From Streptomyces sp. PR69 (GTDB lineage Bacteria > Actinomycetota > Actinomycetes > Streptomycetales > Streptomycetaceae), in contig NZ_JAOWCB010000008.1 in assembly GCF_026420845.1 (NCBI RefSeq), positions 124,001 to 188,000 on the forward strand: a stretch of DNA of 64,000 nucleotides, in the 5' to 3' direction. A program made the position numbers and the translations under genes. Positions 23,598-33,888 of this stretch are shown here, piece by piece (position 1 is the stretch's first letter; every line of letters begins with the position of its first letter). The notes beneath the pieces are model-generated. The model saw only the letters and a program-made list of their open reading frames with translations. It was not told the DNA's origin and ran no database searches.

Positions 23598-25868
23598 ATG
23601 GGCCGAGCCGAAGCGCGACAAGCCGCCCGGAAGCGCGGTGCGCGCCGGGCTGCCAAAGCCAAGCCCACCGGCATACGACGCTTCTTCACCTGGCGGAAGA
23701 TCCTGGGCGCGTTCTTCACGCTGGCCCTGCTGGGGATGGGCGCGCTGTATGTGATCTATCTGCTGGTGCCGGTTCCGGAGGCGAACGCCCAGGCGGAGCT
23801 GCAGAGCAATACGTACAAGTACGCCGACGGCACGATCCTCGCCCGCGACGGCGAGGTCAACCGGGAGATCGTGGGCCTGGACAAGGTCCCGGCGGACGTC
23901 CAGAACGCGTTTGTCGCCGCCGAGAACAAGACCTTCTGGAAGGACTCCGGGGTCGACTTCAAGGGCACGGCCCGCGGTGTGCTGAACACTCTCACCGGCA
24001 AGGGCAAGCAGGGCGGCTCCACCATCACCCAGCAGTACGTCAAGAACTACTACCTGAACCAGGACCAGACGGTCAGCCGGAAGCTCAAGGAACTGGTGAT
24101 CTCGCTCAAGGTCGACCAGCGCAAGGAGAAGAGCGACATCCTGGCCGGGTATCTGAACACCAGCTACTTCGGCCGCAACGCCTACGGCATCCAGGCCGCG
24201 GCCCAGGCGTACTACGGGGTCGACGTCTCCGAGCTGAACGTCGAGCAGGGCGCGTACCTCGCCTCCCTGCTCCAGGCCCCCAGCCAGTACGACTGGGCCG
24301 TGGCCAGCGACACCGGCAAGAAGCTGGTCACCGACCGCTGGAACTACACGCTGGACAACATGGTCGAGGAGGGCTGGCTCAAGGAGTCCAAGCGCGCCGC
24401 CATGAAGTTCCCCACGCCCCAGGAGCCCAAGCCCGCCCCCGGCATGGAGGGCCAGACCGGCTATCTCGTCGAGGCCGCCAACCGCCAACTGCGCGAGCAG
24501 GGCGTGAGCGACCAGGAGCTCCGGGCGGGCGGCTGGTCCATCACGCTGAACATCGACCCCAAGCGGCAGAAGGCGCTGGAGAAGGCGGTCGACGAGCAGT
24601 TGGAGAGCGAGCTGGACCGCAAGGGCAACAAGGTCGACGCGACCGTGCAGGCCGGCGCCACCTCCGTCGACCCGAAGACCGGCAAGGTCGTCGCGCTCTA
24701 CGGGGGCGTGGACGCCACCACGCACTGGGTCTCCAACGCCACCCGCCAGGACTACACGCCCGCCTCCACCTTCAAGCCGCTGGTGTTCGCCGCCGCGCTT
24801 GAGCACGGCTCGACGACGCAGGACGGCCAGCCGATCGGCCCGAAGACGATCTACGACGGCACCAGCAAGCGCCCGGTCGTCGGCAGCGACACCCCGTACG
24901 CGCCGCAGAACCAGGACGGCAGGAGCTATGGCCCGGTCACCGTCCAGAAGGCCACGGACAGCTCGATCAACTCCGCCTACGCGCAGATGGCCGTGGACGT
25001 CGGCCTCGACAAGGTGAAGGAGACCGCGCTCAAGCTGGGCGTCCCGGACAAGAACTACCCGGTGAGGCCCTCGACCGCGCTGGGCAGTATGAACGCCTCC
25101 ACCTGGGACATGGCCGGGGTGTACGCCACCCTCGCCAACCACGGCAAGAAGGTCACCCCCGCGATCGTGGCCTCCGCGGAGCGCAAGGACCGCACCGTCG
25201 AGTTCGACGACCCGATCGGCCGCCAGGTGATCAGCCGGGAGACCGCGGACACCGTCACCTCCGTCCTCAAGGGCGTGGTGGACAACGGCTCCGGCTTCCG
25301 GGCCAAGTCGAGCGCGTACGAGGCGGCGGGCAAGACCGGCACCTCGGAGAACAACTACGCCGCCTGGTTCGCGGGCTACACCCCGGAGCTGACGACCGTC
25401 GTGGCCCTGTTCGGCGAGAAGCCGACCGAGGGCGGCGGCCAGGTGACGCTCACCGGCACCGCCAACTCCGGGCGGGCCAGCGGCAGCGGCTTCCCCGCCA
25501 AGATCTGGGCCGACTACACGCGCGGCGCGCTGGGCAGCGGCTCGAATGAGAAGTTCGATCTGGAGCTCGCCGACATCGCGACCGTACAGCCGTCGCCGAC
25601 CTGGACCCAGGAGCAGTCGCAGGAGCCCGACCCGGATCCCACGCCCACCCGCACCCGGGAGCAGTCACAGGAGCCGGACCCGGAGCCCAAGCCGACGCAT
25701 ACGCAGACCACCGAGCCCGGCCCGGACCCCTCGCCCACAAACACCCAGACGGAGAAGCCGGACCCCCGGCCGACGGAGTCCACCGAGCCGGCGCCGACGG
25801 GCTCCGGCGGGGCGGACGACCCGGGCGACGGCACGCTCCCCGACGGGGACCGGCCCTTCAGGCCGTGA
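23598..25868 (+). CDS. Class A penicillin-binding protein (transglycosylase/transpeptidase)
   Basis: A 756-aa bifunctional peptidoglycan synthase. Cytoplasmic basic N-terminus and one membrane helix (ILGAFFTLALLGMGALYVIYLL) are followed by a GT51 domain (about 60-250: VAAENKTFW with the catalytic Glu, GGSTITQQYVKNYYL, RKLKELVISLKVD…, SYFGRNAYGIQAAAQAYYG) and a transpeptidase domain (about 330-640: SXXK as S390-TFK, SSIN, KTGTSE with K579). The C-terminal 110 residues are a Pro/Thr/Glu-rich tail (WTQEQSQEPDPDPTPT, repeated), probably lying in the cell wall. Faces catalase across a strong terminator. Confidence 0.95.
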   Translation: MGRAEARQAARKRGARRAAKAKPTGIRRFFTWRKILGAFFTLALLGMGALYVIYLLVPVPEANAQAELQSNTYKYADGTILARDGEVNREIVGLDKVPADVQNAFVAAENKTFWKDSGVDFKGTARGVLNTLTGKGKQGGSTITQQYVKNYYLNQDQTVSRKLKELVISLKVDQRKEKSDILAGYLNTSYFGRNAYGIQAAAQAYYGVDVSELNVEQGAYLASLLQAPSQYDWAVASDTGKKLVTDRWNYTLDNMVEEGWLKESKRAAMKFPTPQEPKPAPGMEGQTGYLVEAANRQLREQGVSDQELRAGGWSITLNIDPKRQKALEKAVDEQLESELDRKGNKVDATVQAGATSVDPKTGKVVALYGGVDATTHWVSNATRQDYTPASTFKPLVFAAALEHGSTTQDGQPIGPKTIYDGTSKRPVVGSDTPYAPQNQDGRSYGPVTVQKATDSSINSAYAQMAVDVGLDKVKETALKLGVPDKNYPVRPSTALGSMNASTWDMAGVYATLANHGKKVTPAIVASAERKDRTVEFDDPIGRQVISRETADTVTSVLKGVVDNGSGFRAKSSAYEAAGKTGTSENNYAAWFAGYTPELTTVVALFGEKPTEGGGQVTLTGTANSGRASGSGFPAKIWADYTRGALGSGSNEKFDLELADIATVQPSPTWTQEQSQEPDPDPTPTRTREQSQEPDPEPKPTHTQTTEPGPDPSPTNTQTEKPDPRPTESTEPAPTGSGGADDPGDGTLPDGDRPFRP

Positions 25869-25906
25869 CCCGCAGGCCGTGACCCCCGCAGGCCCTGCCC
25901 TGCGTA

Positions 25907-25945
25907 CGTGTGCCCGCCACCCGGCTCCCGGGCGGCGGGCACACG
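25907..25945. terminator. Bidirectional terminator between PBP and catalase genes
   Basis: A 12-bp perfect stem (25907-25918 with 25934-25945) with an inner CCCGG/CCGGG hairpin, between the convergent PBP and katA stops (39 and 22 nt away). Confidence 0.85.
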
Positions 25946-25966
25946 CATGTCCAGGCCCCGGCGGCC

Positions 25967-27430
25967 TCAGCTGCCGTTGACCTCCTTGGCGATCCGGTCG
26001 CCGATCTCCTTGTCGATATTGCGCCAGTACCGCAGCGCGCGGTCCAGCACCGGCCGGGACACGCCCTTCAGCAGATGCCCGCTGACGTTCGACACCAGCC
26101 GGTCGCGGGCGGCGTCGTCCAGCACCTGCCGGACCATCGTGCCCGGCTGGCCCCAGTCGTCGTCCTCGCGGTGCGGCTTGTACGCCTCGCGCACCATCTC
26201 GCCCGCGGCAGCCCAGCCCGCGGGGTCGCCGAACGCCGCCACATCCGCGTCCGGCCCGCCGTACGAATTGGGCGCATAGGGCCGTGCGACGTTGGCCGGC
26301 TCATAGCGCATCGGGCCGTCCTTGGCGTACGAGTTGATCGGCGAACGCGCCCGGTTCGGCGGCAGCTGGGCGTAGTTCGGGCCGATCCGGTACCGGTGGG
26401 TGTCCGGATACGAGAAGAGCCGGCCGAGCAGCATCTTGTCCGGTGACGGGCCGATGCCCGGCACCAGGTTCGAGGGCTCGAAGGCGGCCTGCTCGATATG
26501 GATGAAGTAGTCCTCCGGGTTCTTGTTGAGCGTCATCCGCCCGACCTCGATCAGCGGGTAGTCGCCGTGCGGCCACACCTTGGTCAGATCGAATGGGTTG
26601 AAGCGGTAGCCCGGGGCGTCCTCGAACGGCATGACCTGCACATACATCGTCCAGCTCGGCGCGTTCCCGGACTCGATCGACTGGTGCAGATCGCGGCGGT
26701 GGACATCCGCGTCGACCCCGGCCAGCTCATCGGCCTCCGCCTGGGTGAGGAAGTCGATGCCCTGGTCGGTCTTGATGTGGTACTTCACCCAGAACTTCTC
26801 GCCGCCGCCGTTGACCCACATATAGGTGTGGGAGCTGTAGCCGTTCATATGGCGGTAGCTCTTGGGGATGCCGCGGTCGCCCATCAGCCAGGTGACCATA
26901 TGCGCCGACTCTGGGGAGAGCGTCCAGAAGTCCCACTGCATGTCATGGTCACGCAAACCGCTGTCGGGGCGGCGCTTCTGCGAGCGGATGAAGTCCTGGA
27001 ACTTCTGCGGATCGCGGACGAAGAAGATGGGCGTGTTGTTGCCCACGAGGTCGTAATTGCCGTGCTCGGTGTAGAACTTCAGCGCGAAGCCGCGCGGGTC
27101 GCGCCAGGTGTCGGGGGAGCCCTGCTCGCCGGCGACCGTCGAGAAGCGAGCCAGCATCTCGGTGCGCCTGCCGGGCTGGAGCAGATCCGCCTTGGTGAAC
27201 TGGCTGACGTCGTTCGTCACTTCGAAGACTCCGTAAGCGCCCGCACCCTTGGCGTGCACCACCCGCTCCGGCACCCGTTCCCGGTTGAACTGGGCCATCT
27301 TCTCGATCAGATAGTGGTCCTGGAGCAGGATCGGGCCGTCGGCGCCGATGGTGAGCGAGTGCTCATCGCTCTCCACGGGGATGCCGGCGTTGTTCGTCGT
27401 GTACGGAGTCGTGGGGGCTGACTCGGTCAC
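25967..27430 (-). CDS. katA: Haem catalase
   Basis: A 487-aa small-subunit monofunctional catalase (EC 1.11.1.6). Distal His in [16 protein letters not shown], distal Asn in the [11 protein letters not shown] segment, and the proximal haem ligand Tyr in [17 protein letters not shown] are all present. It disproportionates H2O2, complementing AhpCD/OxyR encoded 8 kb away. GTG 27430 has gggagga. No Fur-like CatR gene is adjacent, unlike some katA loci, and no clear CatR box was found, so its regulator is unknown. Confidence 0.95.
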   Translation of the reverse strand: MTESAPTTPYTTNNAGIPVESDEHSLTIGADGPILLQDHYLIEKMAQFNRERVPERVVHAKGAGAYGVFEVTNDVSQFTKADLLQPGRRTEMLARFSTVAGEQGSPDTWRDPRGFALKFYTEHGNYDLVGNNTPIFFVRDPQKFQDFIRSQKRRPDSGLRDHDMQWDFWTLSPESAHMVTWLMGDRGIPKSYRHMNGYSSHTYMWVNGGGEKFWVKYHIKTDQGIDFLTQAEADELAGVDADVHRRDLHQSIESGNAPSWTMYVQVMPFEDAPGYRFNPFDLTKVWPHGDYPLIEVGRMTLNKNPEDYFIHIEQAAFEPSNLVPGIGPSPDKMLLGRLFSYPDTHRYRIGPNYAQLPPNRARSPINSYAKDGPMRYEPANVARPYAPNSYGGPDADVAAFGDPAGWAAAGEMVREAYKPHREDDDWGQPGTMVRQVLDDAARDRLVSNVSGHLLKGVSRPVLDRALRYWRNIDKEIGDRIAKEVNGS

Positions 27431-27517
27431 GAGCGTCCTCCCGTCGGTTGAGAAGCTTGAGGTGAGGGCCTCCCGCGCCCCCCAGTCAACTCCTCCGGCC
27501 TGACGTCGGCAACATTT

Positions 27518-27545
27518 GGACGGGGTCCAGTTCTGACCCCCGTCC
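27518..27545 (-). terminator. Terminator of the SpoIIE phosphatase gene
   Basis: GGACGGGG (27518-27525) pairs with CCCCGTCC (27538-27545), 50 nt past the phosphatase stop and before the katA promoter. Confidence 0.6.
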
Positions 27546-27595
27546 GGCTGCCGTCCGTCTCTCCGGGCGGGTTCCGCTCCCGCGCGCCCTGCCCG

Positions 27596-29455
27596 CTACC
27601 CGCGAGTAGACAGCTCGAACCAGACGACCTTGCCGGTCGACAGCCGGGTCGCCCCCCACCGTCTGGCCAGCCGGTTCACCAGGAAGAGACCACGGCCGCC
27701 CTCGTCCGTGTCCCGCGCCCGGCGCTGCCGGGGCAGCTGCGGGGAGTCGTCGCCGACCTCACAGCGCAGCACGTCCGTACGCAGCAGCCGCAGTGTCACC
27801 GGCCGTGACGCATAGCGCACCGCGTTGGTGACCACCTCGCTGACCAGCAGCTCCACCGACTCCGACAGCTCCTCCAAACCCCACCGGTCCAGCGCCCTGC
27901 GGGCCAGCCGGCGGGCCCGGCCCGGCGCCGCGTCCTCCGGCTCCAGGAACCAGTACGCCACATCGCTCGGCGCGATCCCGTCGAAGCGGGCGGCCAGCAG
28001 CGCGATGTCATCGTCCCGGTCGCCCGGACCGAGCATGTCCAGCACGTCGTCGCAGAGCGCCTCCAGCGGCGGCGAGTGGTCGGGGCCGGTCAGCTGGGCG
28101 GTGGCGGCGAGCCGCTCCCGCAGCTGCTCGATGCCCGTCCACACGTCCCGCAGCCGCGACTCGACCAGACCGTCCGTATAGAGGAGCAGCGTCGCACCGG
28201 CCGGGGCGTCCAGCTCCACCGCCTCGAAGTCCACTCCGCCGACGCCGATCGGCGCGCCCGGCGGCACCCGCAGCACCTCGGCCCGCCCGCCGAGATGCAG
28301 CAGCACCGGCGGCGGATGCCCGGCGTTGGCGATGGTGATGCGGTGCGAGACCGGGTCGTACACGGCGTACAGACAGGTCGCCATCCGGTCCGTGCCCAGC
28401 CGCTGGGCCTGCTCGTCCAGATGGTGCAGCACCTCCTGCGGCGGCAGATCGAGCTGGGCGAGGGTCTGCGCGGTGGTGCGCAGCTGGCCCATGATCGCGG
28501 CGGAGGTCATGGAGTGGCCCATCACATCGCCCACGACCAGCGCGACCCGGCTGCCGGGCAGCGGGATCGCGTCGTACCAGTCCCCGCCGACCCGTGCGGT
28601 CTCGGCGGCCGGCAGATAGCGGGAGGCCAGCCGTACGCCGGTGGGCTGCGGCAGCCCCTCGGGCAGCATGGTGCGCTGCAGCTCGTCCGCGATATACGCC
28701 TCGCGCCCGTACAGCACGGCCTTGTCGATGCCGAGGGCCGTGTGCGTGGCGAGCTGCGCGGCCACCAGCAGATCGTTGGGTTCAAAGGCGGGCCGGTCGG
28801 GTCTGCGCAGAAAGACGGCGGCGCCGATGACACGGCGGCGGCCGCGCAGCGGGGCGAGTATGGCCCGATGGCCGCCCGGCACGCTCCGGCCGTCGCCGAG
28901 GAGCTCCGGCAGCGCGGCGCGCGCCGCCGCGGAGTCGCCGAAGACGGGCCGCACCCCGCGCAGCACCTCCGACAGCGCCCCGCCAGAGCGGACCTGGCAC
29001 AGTTCGGCCGTCGGATTCAGGTCAATCTGGGGATCGGCGGCGGACGGGGCCCCGGCGACGGTGAGATCGCCGTCCTCCTCCGCTAAACGCAGCCGGTCAG
29101 TGCGGCGCAGCCGCAGCACGAACGGCGACACCGGCCGTTCGTCGCCGACCGGCAGCGGATCGCGGAGATAGACGAGGATCGCGTCGGAGAACGTCGGCAC
29201 CGTGGCCCGGCACAGCCCCAGCACGATCTCGTCGAGATCGATCCCGCGCGCGATGCGGCGGGTCGCCGCTCCCACGAAACGCAGCCGGTCACCCTCGCGC
29301 CGCGCCGCCGTGGCCAGCTCCTGCGGCGGCCCCGCGGGCCCGCCCGGCGCAGGCAGGGCGGCGTGCCCGGCCGCCTGCGACCGGGGGCGGGCGCGTTCGT
29401 GCGGGCGGGCAGCCAGGGGCTGCCGGCCTTCGTGGGAGGTGGGCTGCTCCGTCAC
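27596..29455 (-). CDS. GAF-SpoIIE (PP2C) phosphatase with C-terminal HATPase; contains a TTA codon
   Basis: About 619 aa. Order: Ala/Pro-rich N-terminus; GAF-like sensor (about 60-250); SpoIIE/RsbU PP2C domain (about 255-480) with GGDWYDAIPL, VVGDVMGHSM, ANAGHPPPVLL, LLYTDGLVE and DDIALLAAR carrying the metal-binding aspartates; HATPase_c RsbW-like domain (about 500-619) with SELVTN-type N-box (VSEVVTNAVRY) and DEGGRGLFLV. It should both dephosphorylate an anti-anti-sigma factor and bind or phosphorylate one. A Leu codon at 29084-29086 is TTA, the only one I found in this window, so translation should need bldA tRNA. GTG 29455 is a best guess; in-frame starts exist up to 29680. Confidence 0.88.
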   Translation of the reverse strand: MTEQPTSHEGRQPLAARPHERARPRSQAAGHAALPAPGGPAGPPQELATAARREGDRLRFVGAATRRIARGIDLDEIVLGLCRATVPTFSDAILVYLRDPLPVGDERPVSPFVLRLRRTDRLRLAEEDGDLTVAGAPSAADPQIDLNPTAELCQVRSGGALSEVLRGVRPVFGDSAAARAALPELLGDGRSVPGGHRAILAPLRGRRRVIGAAVFLRRPDRPAFEPNDLLVAAQLATHTALGIDKAVLYGREAYIADELQRTMLPEGLPQPTGVRLASRYLPAAETARVGGDWYDAIPLPGSRVALVVGDVMGHSMTSAAIMGQLRTTAQTLAQLDLPPQEVLHHLDEQAQRLGTDRMATCLYAVYDPVSHRITIANAGHPPPVLLHLGGRAEVLRVPPGAPIGVGGVDFEAVELDAPAGATLLLYTDGLVESRLRDVWTGIEQLRERLAATAQLTGPDHSPPLEALCDDVLDMLGPGDRDDDIALLAARFDGIAPSDVAYWFLEPEDAAPGRARRLARRALDRWGLEELSESVELLVSEVVTNAVRYASRPVTLRLLRTDVLRCEVGDDSPQLPRQRRARDTDEGGRGLFLVNRLARRWGATRLSTGKVVWFELSTRG

Positions 29456-29873
29456 GCGTGGGATTCCGTCCGTCTGGGCCGGGGGTGCGATGCCTGCGCC
29501 TCGTGAGACGTCTCGCGAGGCGCCTCGTGGGGCCGTATACCCGCTCTGCGGGGGGCGGTGACAGGGCGGTGGGCTTGTCGCACAGTTCCACCCCCTGTGG
29601 TCGACGTGTTCAGTGACTCGAAATGACTTACGGTCAGCTTCCGGGCCGCGCTCAGCGGTTGATGCATGTCCTCCATGCATGTCTTATGCGCCCGAGGCTG
29701 TCCAGCCTTGCGGACGACGATCCTACGTTTGCCACCAGGGGGCGCATCAAGAGTCTCACGAGGCGGTATGCGCCGGAGTGCGTTCCCGTACCGGAATCAG
29801 TCACTTCAGCGACACCGGAGCTGAACGGAGGACAGCCGCGCGCCGGCGCGCGGCCCGCACAAGGGCGTCCGCG

Positions 29874-30575
29874 CTATGAGGCCAGCCGGGGCGCCGGCTC
29901 CACCCGGTCCCAGTCCTCCGGCAGCTCGGGCACCTCCCACCCGGGGTCGGGACGCCACCGCTCCCAGCCGTCGCGGAACGGCGCGCCCCAGCCCCGGATC
30001 ACCTCGACGGCCGACTGGCCCGCCTCCCGCACCCGGCGCGCCTTGGCCGCGTCCATCAGCCCCACGCGCTGTGCCTGGGCGAACTCGTCCTCATCCCGCC
30101 AGATCCAGCTGCGGTCCGGATAGACGGAGATGTCGAGGAAGTGGTCCTCCGAGTCGACGCCGCCCGCCCATCGGGTCTGCGGCTCCTCGAGGTTGACGTA
30201 CCAGCTGCGGAACTGCCAGCCGCGCTCCCAGAACAGCCACACCGACCACGGCTGCCCGGGGCTGGCCAGCTTGAGCACGCCCGTGCCGGACCAGCGTGCG
30301 CGGGCGACCGTGCGCGGGGCCGTATAGCGGGTGGCGAGCGGCTCCTCGTGCACGGGGGTGCCGTCGGCGAGCACCGGCTTGACGCACTCCGTCCCCGGGG
30401 CCATCCACACCGCGAGCAGTTCGTCGGTGTCCTGGACGACGGTCACCGGGCGGCAGATGTGGACGCCGCGGCCCTGCGCGTCCGGGGCATGGCCGCGGTA
30501 CCGCCAGAGGATCTGGTCCCCGCGGCTGAAGCGTACGGCGCGTTCCGGGCCCGCCGTGCCCGACCTGCCTGTCAT
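29874..30575 (-). CDS. DUF402 domain-containing protein
   Basis: A 233-aa protein with the DUF402/FomD-like fold (about 70-200): W-rich strands PWSVWLFWERGWQFRSWYVN, then the acidic DSEDHFLDISVYPDRSWIWRD whose Asp/Glu residues bind a divalent metal in characterised relatives that hydrolyse nucleoside di-/triphosphates or CMP-phosphonate esters. Substrate here is unknown. ATG 30575; no ribosome site is obvious (ttttaagatctgctc precedes), so the mRNA may be leaderless. Stands alone between the phosphatase and fumC. Confidence 0.9.
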   Translation of the reverse strand: MTGRSGTAGPERAVRFSRGDQILWRYRGHAPDAQGRGVHICRPVTVVQDTDELLAVWMAPGTECVKPVLADGTPVHEEPLATRYTAPRTVARARWSGTGVLKLASPGQPWSVWLFWERGWQFRSWYVNLEEPQTRWAGGVDSEDHFLDISVYPDRSWIWRDEDEFAQAQRVGLMDAAKARRVREAGQSAVEVIRGWGAPFRDGWERWRPDPGWEVPELPEDWDRVEPAPRLAS

Positions 30576-30686
30576 GAGCAGATCTTAAAAGGGCGCAGGG
30601 GAGCGCGCTGCGATGCAGGTCACGGCGGTGGCGGTGGCGGTGCGGCCGCGGGTCCCGTGCGTCCAGGGCAGCGGGCCCCGCGGGTT

Positions 30687-32084
30687 TCAGGGCCGGGTCA
30701 TCCGCAGCACGTCCAGCGCTTCGTCGAGCTGCTCCACGGTCAGCGCACCGCGCTCCACATAGCCGCACTCCAGGACGACCTCGCGGATGGTCTTCCGCTC
30801 GGCGAGCGACTTCTTGGCGACCTTCGCGGCCTCCTCGTACCCGATGTACTTGTTCAGCGGGGTGACCACGGACGGGGAGGACTCCGCGTACTCGCGGGCC
30901 CGTTCCGCGTTGGCGGCAATGCCGTCGACCGTGCGGTCGGCAAGCAGCCGGGAGGCGTTCGCGAGCAGCCGGATCGACTCCAGCAGGTTCTTGGCCATGA
31001 CCGGGAGCATCACATTCAGCTCGAAGTTCCCCGACGCCCCGGCCGCAGCGACCGTGGTGTCGTTCCCCATGACCTGCGCGGCGACCATCAGCACCGCCTC
31101 CGGCACCACCGGGTTGACCTTGCCGGGCATGATCGAGGAGCCGGGCTGCAGATCCGGCAGGCTGATCTCCGCGAGGCCGGTGCGGGGGCCGCTCGCCATC
31201 CAGCGCAGATCATTGGCGATCTTGGTGAGGGAGACCGCGACCGTACGGAGCTGCCCGGAGGTCTCCACCAGTGCGTCGCGTGCCCCCTGCGCCTCGAAGT
31301 GGTCGCGGGCCTCGGTCAGCGGCAGCCCGGTGGTGCGGGCGACCTCGGCGATGACGGCGGCGGAGAAGCCGGGCGGGGTGTTGATGCCGGTGCCGACGGC
31401 CGTGCCGCCCAAGGGGAGTTCGGCCAGCCGGGGCAGACAGGCCGTCAGCCGTTCCACCCCGTACCGGATCTGCGCCGCATAGCCCGCGAACTCCTGGCCG
31501 AGTGTCACCGGCGTGGCGTCCATCAGATGGGTGCGACCGGCCTTGACGACGCCGGAGAACTCCTCCGACTTACGGGTCAGGGACGCCGCCAGATGCTCCA
31601 GCGCGGGGATCAGATCGCGGGTCACGGCGGCGGTCGCGGCGATATGGATGGAGGACGGGAAGACGTCGTTGGACGACTGCGAGGCGTTGACGTGGTCGTT
31701 GGGGTGGACCTCGCGGCCGTCGAGCCGCTCGGTCGCGAGCGTGGCGATCACCTCGTTGGCGTTCATATTGGAGGACGTGCCGGAGCCGGTCTGGAAGACG
31801 TCGACCGGAAAATGCCCGTCCCAGCGGCCCTCGGCGACCTCCCCGGCCGCATCCGCGACGGCATGGGCCAGCTCCTTGTCAAGGACGCCCAGCTCGGCGT
31901 TGACCAGAGCGGCCGCCGCCTTGATCCGGCCCAGCGCCTCGATATGGGCCCGCTCCAGCCGCTGCCCGGAGACGGGGAAGTTCTCCACGGCCCGCTGCGT
32001 CTGCGCACGCCACTTGGCATGGGCGGGGACGCGGACCTCCCCCATGGAGTCGTGCTCTGTCCGGTACTCGCTCGCATCGGTCAT
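30687..32084 (-). CDS. fumC: Class II fumarase
   Basis: A 465-aa iron-independent fumarate hydratase (EC 4.2.1.2), TCA cycle. The superfamily signature [15 protein letters not shown], the active-site [14 protein letters not shown] and [17 protein letters not shown], and [17 protein letters not shown] are complete. An ATG at 32093 lies directly against the ribosome site aggagg (1-nt spacing) and cannot be used well; ATG 32084, 10 nt further, is the likely start. It runs divergently from the hydrolase gene. A class I fumarase gene lies 1.8 kb away, so the cell keeps both oxygen-stable and Fe-S enzymes. Confidence 0.95.
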   Translation of the reverse strand: MTDASEYRTEHDSMGEVRVPAHAKWRAQTQRAVENFPVSGQRLERAHIEALGRIKAAAALVNAELGVLDKELAHAVADAAGEVAEGRWDGHFPVDVFQTGSGTSSNMNANEVIATLATERLDGREVHPNDHVNASQSSNDVFPSSIHIAATAAVTRDLIPALEHLAASLTRKSEEFSGVVKAGRTHLMDATPVTLGQEFAGYAAQIRYGVERLTACLPRLAELPLGGTAVGTGINTPPGFSAAVIAEVARTTGLPLTEARDHFEAQGARDALVETSGQLRTVAVSLTKIANDLRWMASGPRTGLAEISLPDLQPGSSIMPGKVNPVVPEAVLMVAAQVMGNDTTVAAAGASGNFELNVMLPVMAKNLLESIRLLANASRLLADRTVDGIAANAERAREYAESSPSVVTPLNKYIGYEEAAKVAKKSLAERKTIREVVLECGYVERGALTVEQLDEALDVLRMTRP

Positions 32085-32191
32085 CAGGATCATCCCTCCT
32101 GAAAAAGTTGAGCACTTGTCTTGTTCTTTCTATTCCCAACTGCGCTACCGGCCAGTAAATACCGGTGACAACCACAAACCGGGGAGGCGCA

Positions 32192-33730
32192 ATGGCGCGC
32201 ACCAGACACAGACTTCGGCGTACGGCGGCGACCGCCGCAGCGCTGGCGGCAGCACTCGGGCTCGGCGCCCTGGCGGGAGGAGCCCCCGCCACGGCCGCTC
32301 CCGCATCGCCTGCCGCCGCGGCGAGAGCATCCGCACCCCTCCCACCCGAACTGGAGTCGATCCGGGCGGCCGAGGCCGTCGAGCTGTACGGCAGCCCTGA
32401 GGAACGCCCGCTCGCCGCACGCAAGACCGGACTGATCTCGCTCGGCGACAGCGAGATATCCGGCGAAGGCGTCGGCGTCTATGAACCCGGCACCAACGGA
32501 CCCGACAACTGGTGCCACCGCTCACCCGAGGCGGCCATCCACCGCACGGGCATCGAAGCCGACATGACGTACAACGTCTCCTGCTCCGGCGCGTACACCG
32601 GCAACATCCGCATCGGCGGCCACAAGCAGTACGCCGACGAACTGGTCCAGAGCGACAACCTCGCCATCAAGGCCCGCAACACCCGCATCAAGATGGTGCT
32701 GCTGGTCGCGGGCGCCAACGACGATCTGCAGTTCGGCCCGGTGATGACCGACTGCGTCACCCGCTACATCCTGTTCCAGGGCCCCTGCGAGCCGAAGTAC
32801 GCGCCCGGCTGGCAGGCCCGCGTCGACGGCCTCGTCCCCAAGGTCGAGCAGACGGTGCGCGATCTGCGCACCGTGATGCGCGACGCGGGATACACCGACG
32901 GCGACTACAAGCTGGTGGTCATGGGCTACCCGAGCCCCATCGGGCCCGACTTCCGCGACAACCCCGACTTCCCCGGCAAGCTGATCTGCGGCGGCATGGG
33001 ATACGACTCCGACACCGTGTGGGGCCGCAACACGGCCGTACCGGCGTTCGAGCGCGGCATGCGCAAGGCCGCGCGGTCGACCGGGGCGGCCTATCTGGAC
33101 AACTCACGCCTCTTCCACGGGCATGAGGTGTGCTACCAGAACACCTGGGCGCGGGGGCTCTACATCGACCTCTCCAACCCCTTCCCGCCGGACTCCAACT
33201 CGGTCCGCCAGTCCTTCCACCCCAACGCCCGCGGCCACGCCGCCTTCGCCTCCTGCCTCACCCAGCTCTATGACTCCGGCCTGAGCGAGGCGAGCTGCGC
33301 GGACGTGGCGTCGAGCGGCAAGCCCGCGCTGTACCCCTTCGCCTGGGACGACGTCTTCAAGCCGGTCAGGGCCGAGGCGAGCGGCGCCTGCCTGGACGTG
33401 GAGGGTGCGGTCAGCCGCAACGACACGCGCGTGCTGGGCTGGGACTGCCACGGCGGCCGCAACCAGAACTGGTGGTACGACCCCGACCGCCGGTACCTGC
33501 ACACCGAACTCAGCCAGGACCGCTGCCTCGACGTCCCCGGCGGCGACTACCGCGCGGGCGCGCAGCTGATCGTCTGGGACTGCCACGGCGGCGCGAACCA
33601 GCGCTTCATCCGCGACGCGGGGACGTTGCGCCCGGCGTCCGCGACCGGGCTGTGCGCGACGGTCGCGGGGGTGGGTGAGCCGGTGAGGTTGCAGCGGTGT
33701 GACGGATCGGGGGCGCAGCGGTTCGTGTAG
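32192..33730 (+). CDS. Secreted SGNH/GDSL hydrolase with C-terminal ricin-type lectin domain
   Basis: A 512-aa exported protein. Signal peptide (RRTAATAAALAAALGLGALAGG). SGNH hydrolase domain (about 75-370): block I LISLGDSEISGEG with catalytic S87, block III LLVAGANDD with the conserved Asn, block V FHPNARGHAAFA with the catalytic His; cysteines likely form disulfides. A ricin B (beta-trefoil) domain (about 395-512) has the repeats CLDVEGAVSRNDTRVLGWDC and CLDVPGGDYRAGAQLIVWDC and QxW-like NQNWW/NQRF motifs, implying carbohydrate binding. Probably an esterase acting on decorated polysaccharide. ATG 32192 follows ggggagg. Confidence 0.92.
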   Translation: MARTRHRLRRTAATAAALAAALGLGALAGGAPATAAPASPAAAARASAPLPPELESIRAAEAVELYGSPEERPLAARKTGLISLGDSEISGEGVGVYEPGTNGPDNWCHRSPEAAIHRTGIEADMTYNVSCSGAYTGNIRIGGHKQYADELVQSDNLAIKARNTRIKMVLLVAGANDDLQFGPVMTDCVTRYILFQGPCEPKYAPGWQARVDGLVPKVEQTVRDLRTVMRDAGYTDGDYKLVVMGYPSPIGPDFRDNPDFPGKLICGGMGYDSDTVWGRNTAVPAFERGMRKAARSTGAAYLDNSRLFHGHEVCYQNTWARGLYIDLSNPFPPDSNSVRQSFHPNARGHAAFASCLTQLYDSGLSEASCADVASSGKPALYPFAWDDVFKPVRAEASGACLDVEGAVSRNDTRVLGWDCHGGRNQNWWYDPDRRYLHTELSQDRCLDVPGGDYRAGAQLIVWDCHGGANQRFIRDAGTLRPASATGLCATVAGVGEPVRLQRCDGSGAQRFV

Positions 33731-33809
33731 GGGGGTTCTCCCCTGCCCCGCCCCTTCCCGCAACTGGGGGCCTGAGCCCCCAGACCCCCGGTACGGCCTT
33801 CGGCCGTGT

Positions 33810-33854
33810 CCTCAATCGCCGGACGGGCTCTTTGAGCCCCGCCGGCGATTGAGG
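33810..33854. terminator. Terminator / dispersed Streptomyces palindromic repeat
   Basis: A perfect 13-bp outer stem (33810-33822 with 33842-33854) plus an inner GGGCTC/GAGCCC stem. Flanking GC-rich arms extend pairing outward (about 33768-33890). The core, 'tcaatcgccgg…ccggcgattga', is a repeat I have seen in many Streptomyces intergenic regions. It separates the convergent hydrolase and class I fumarase genes. Confidence 0.85.
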
Positions 33855-33888
33855 CGCGGGGGTCCGGGGGCGGAGCCCCCAGGTTCCG

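Noticed and set aside
23490..25142. A 550-codon minus-strand frame rich in Leu/Val/Gly
   Set aside because: Mirror image of the penicillin-binding protein gene, whose catalytic motifs are complete on the plus strand.
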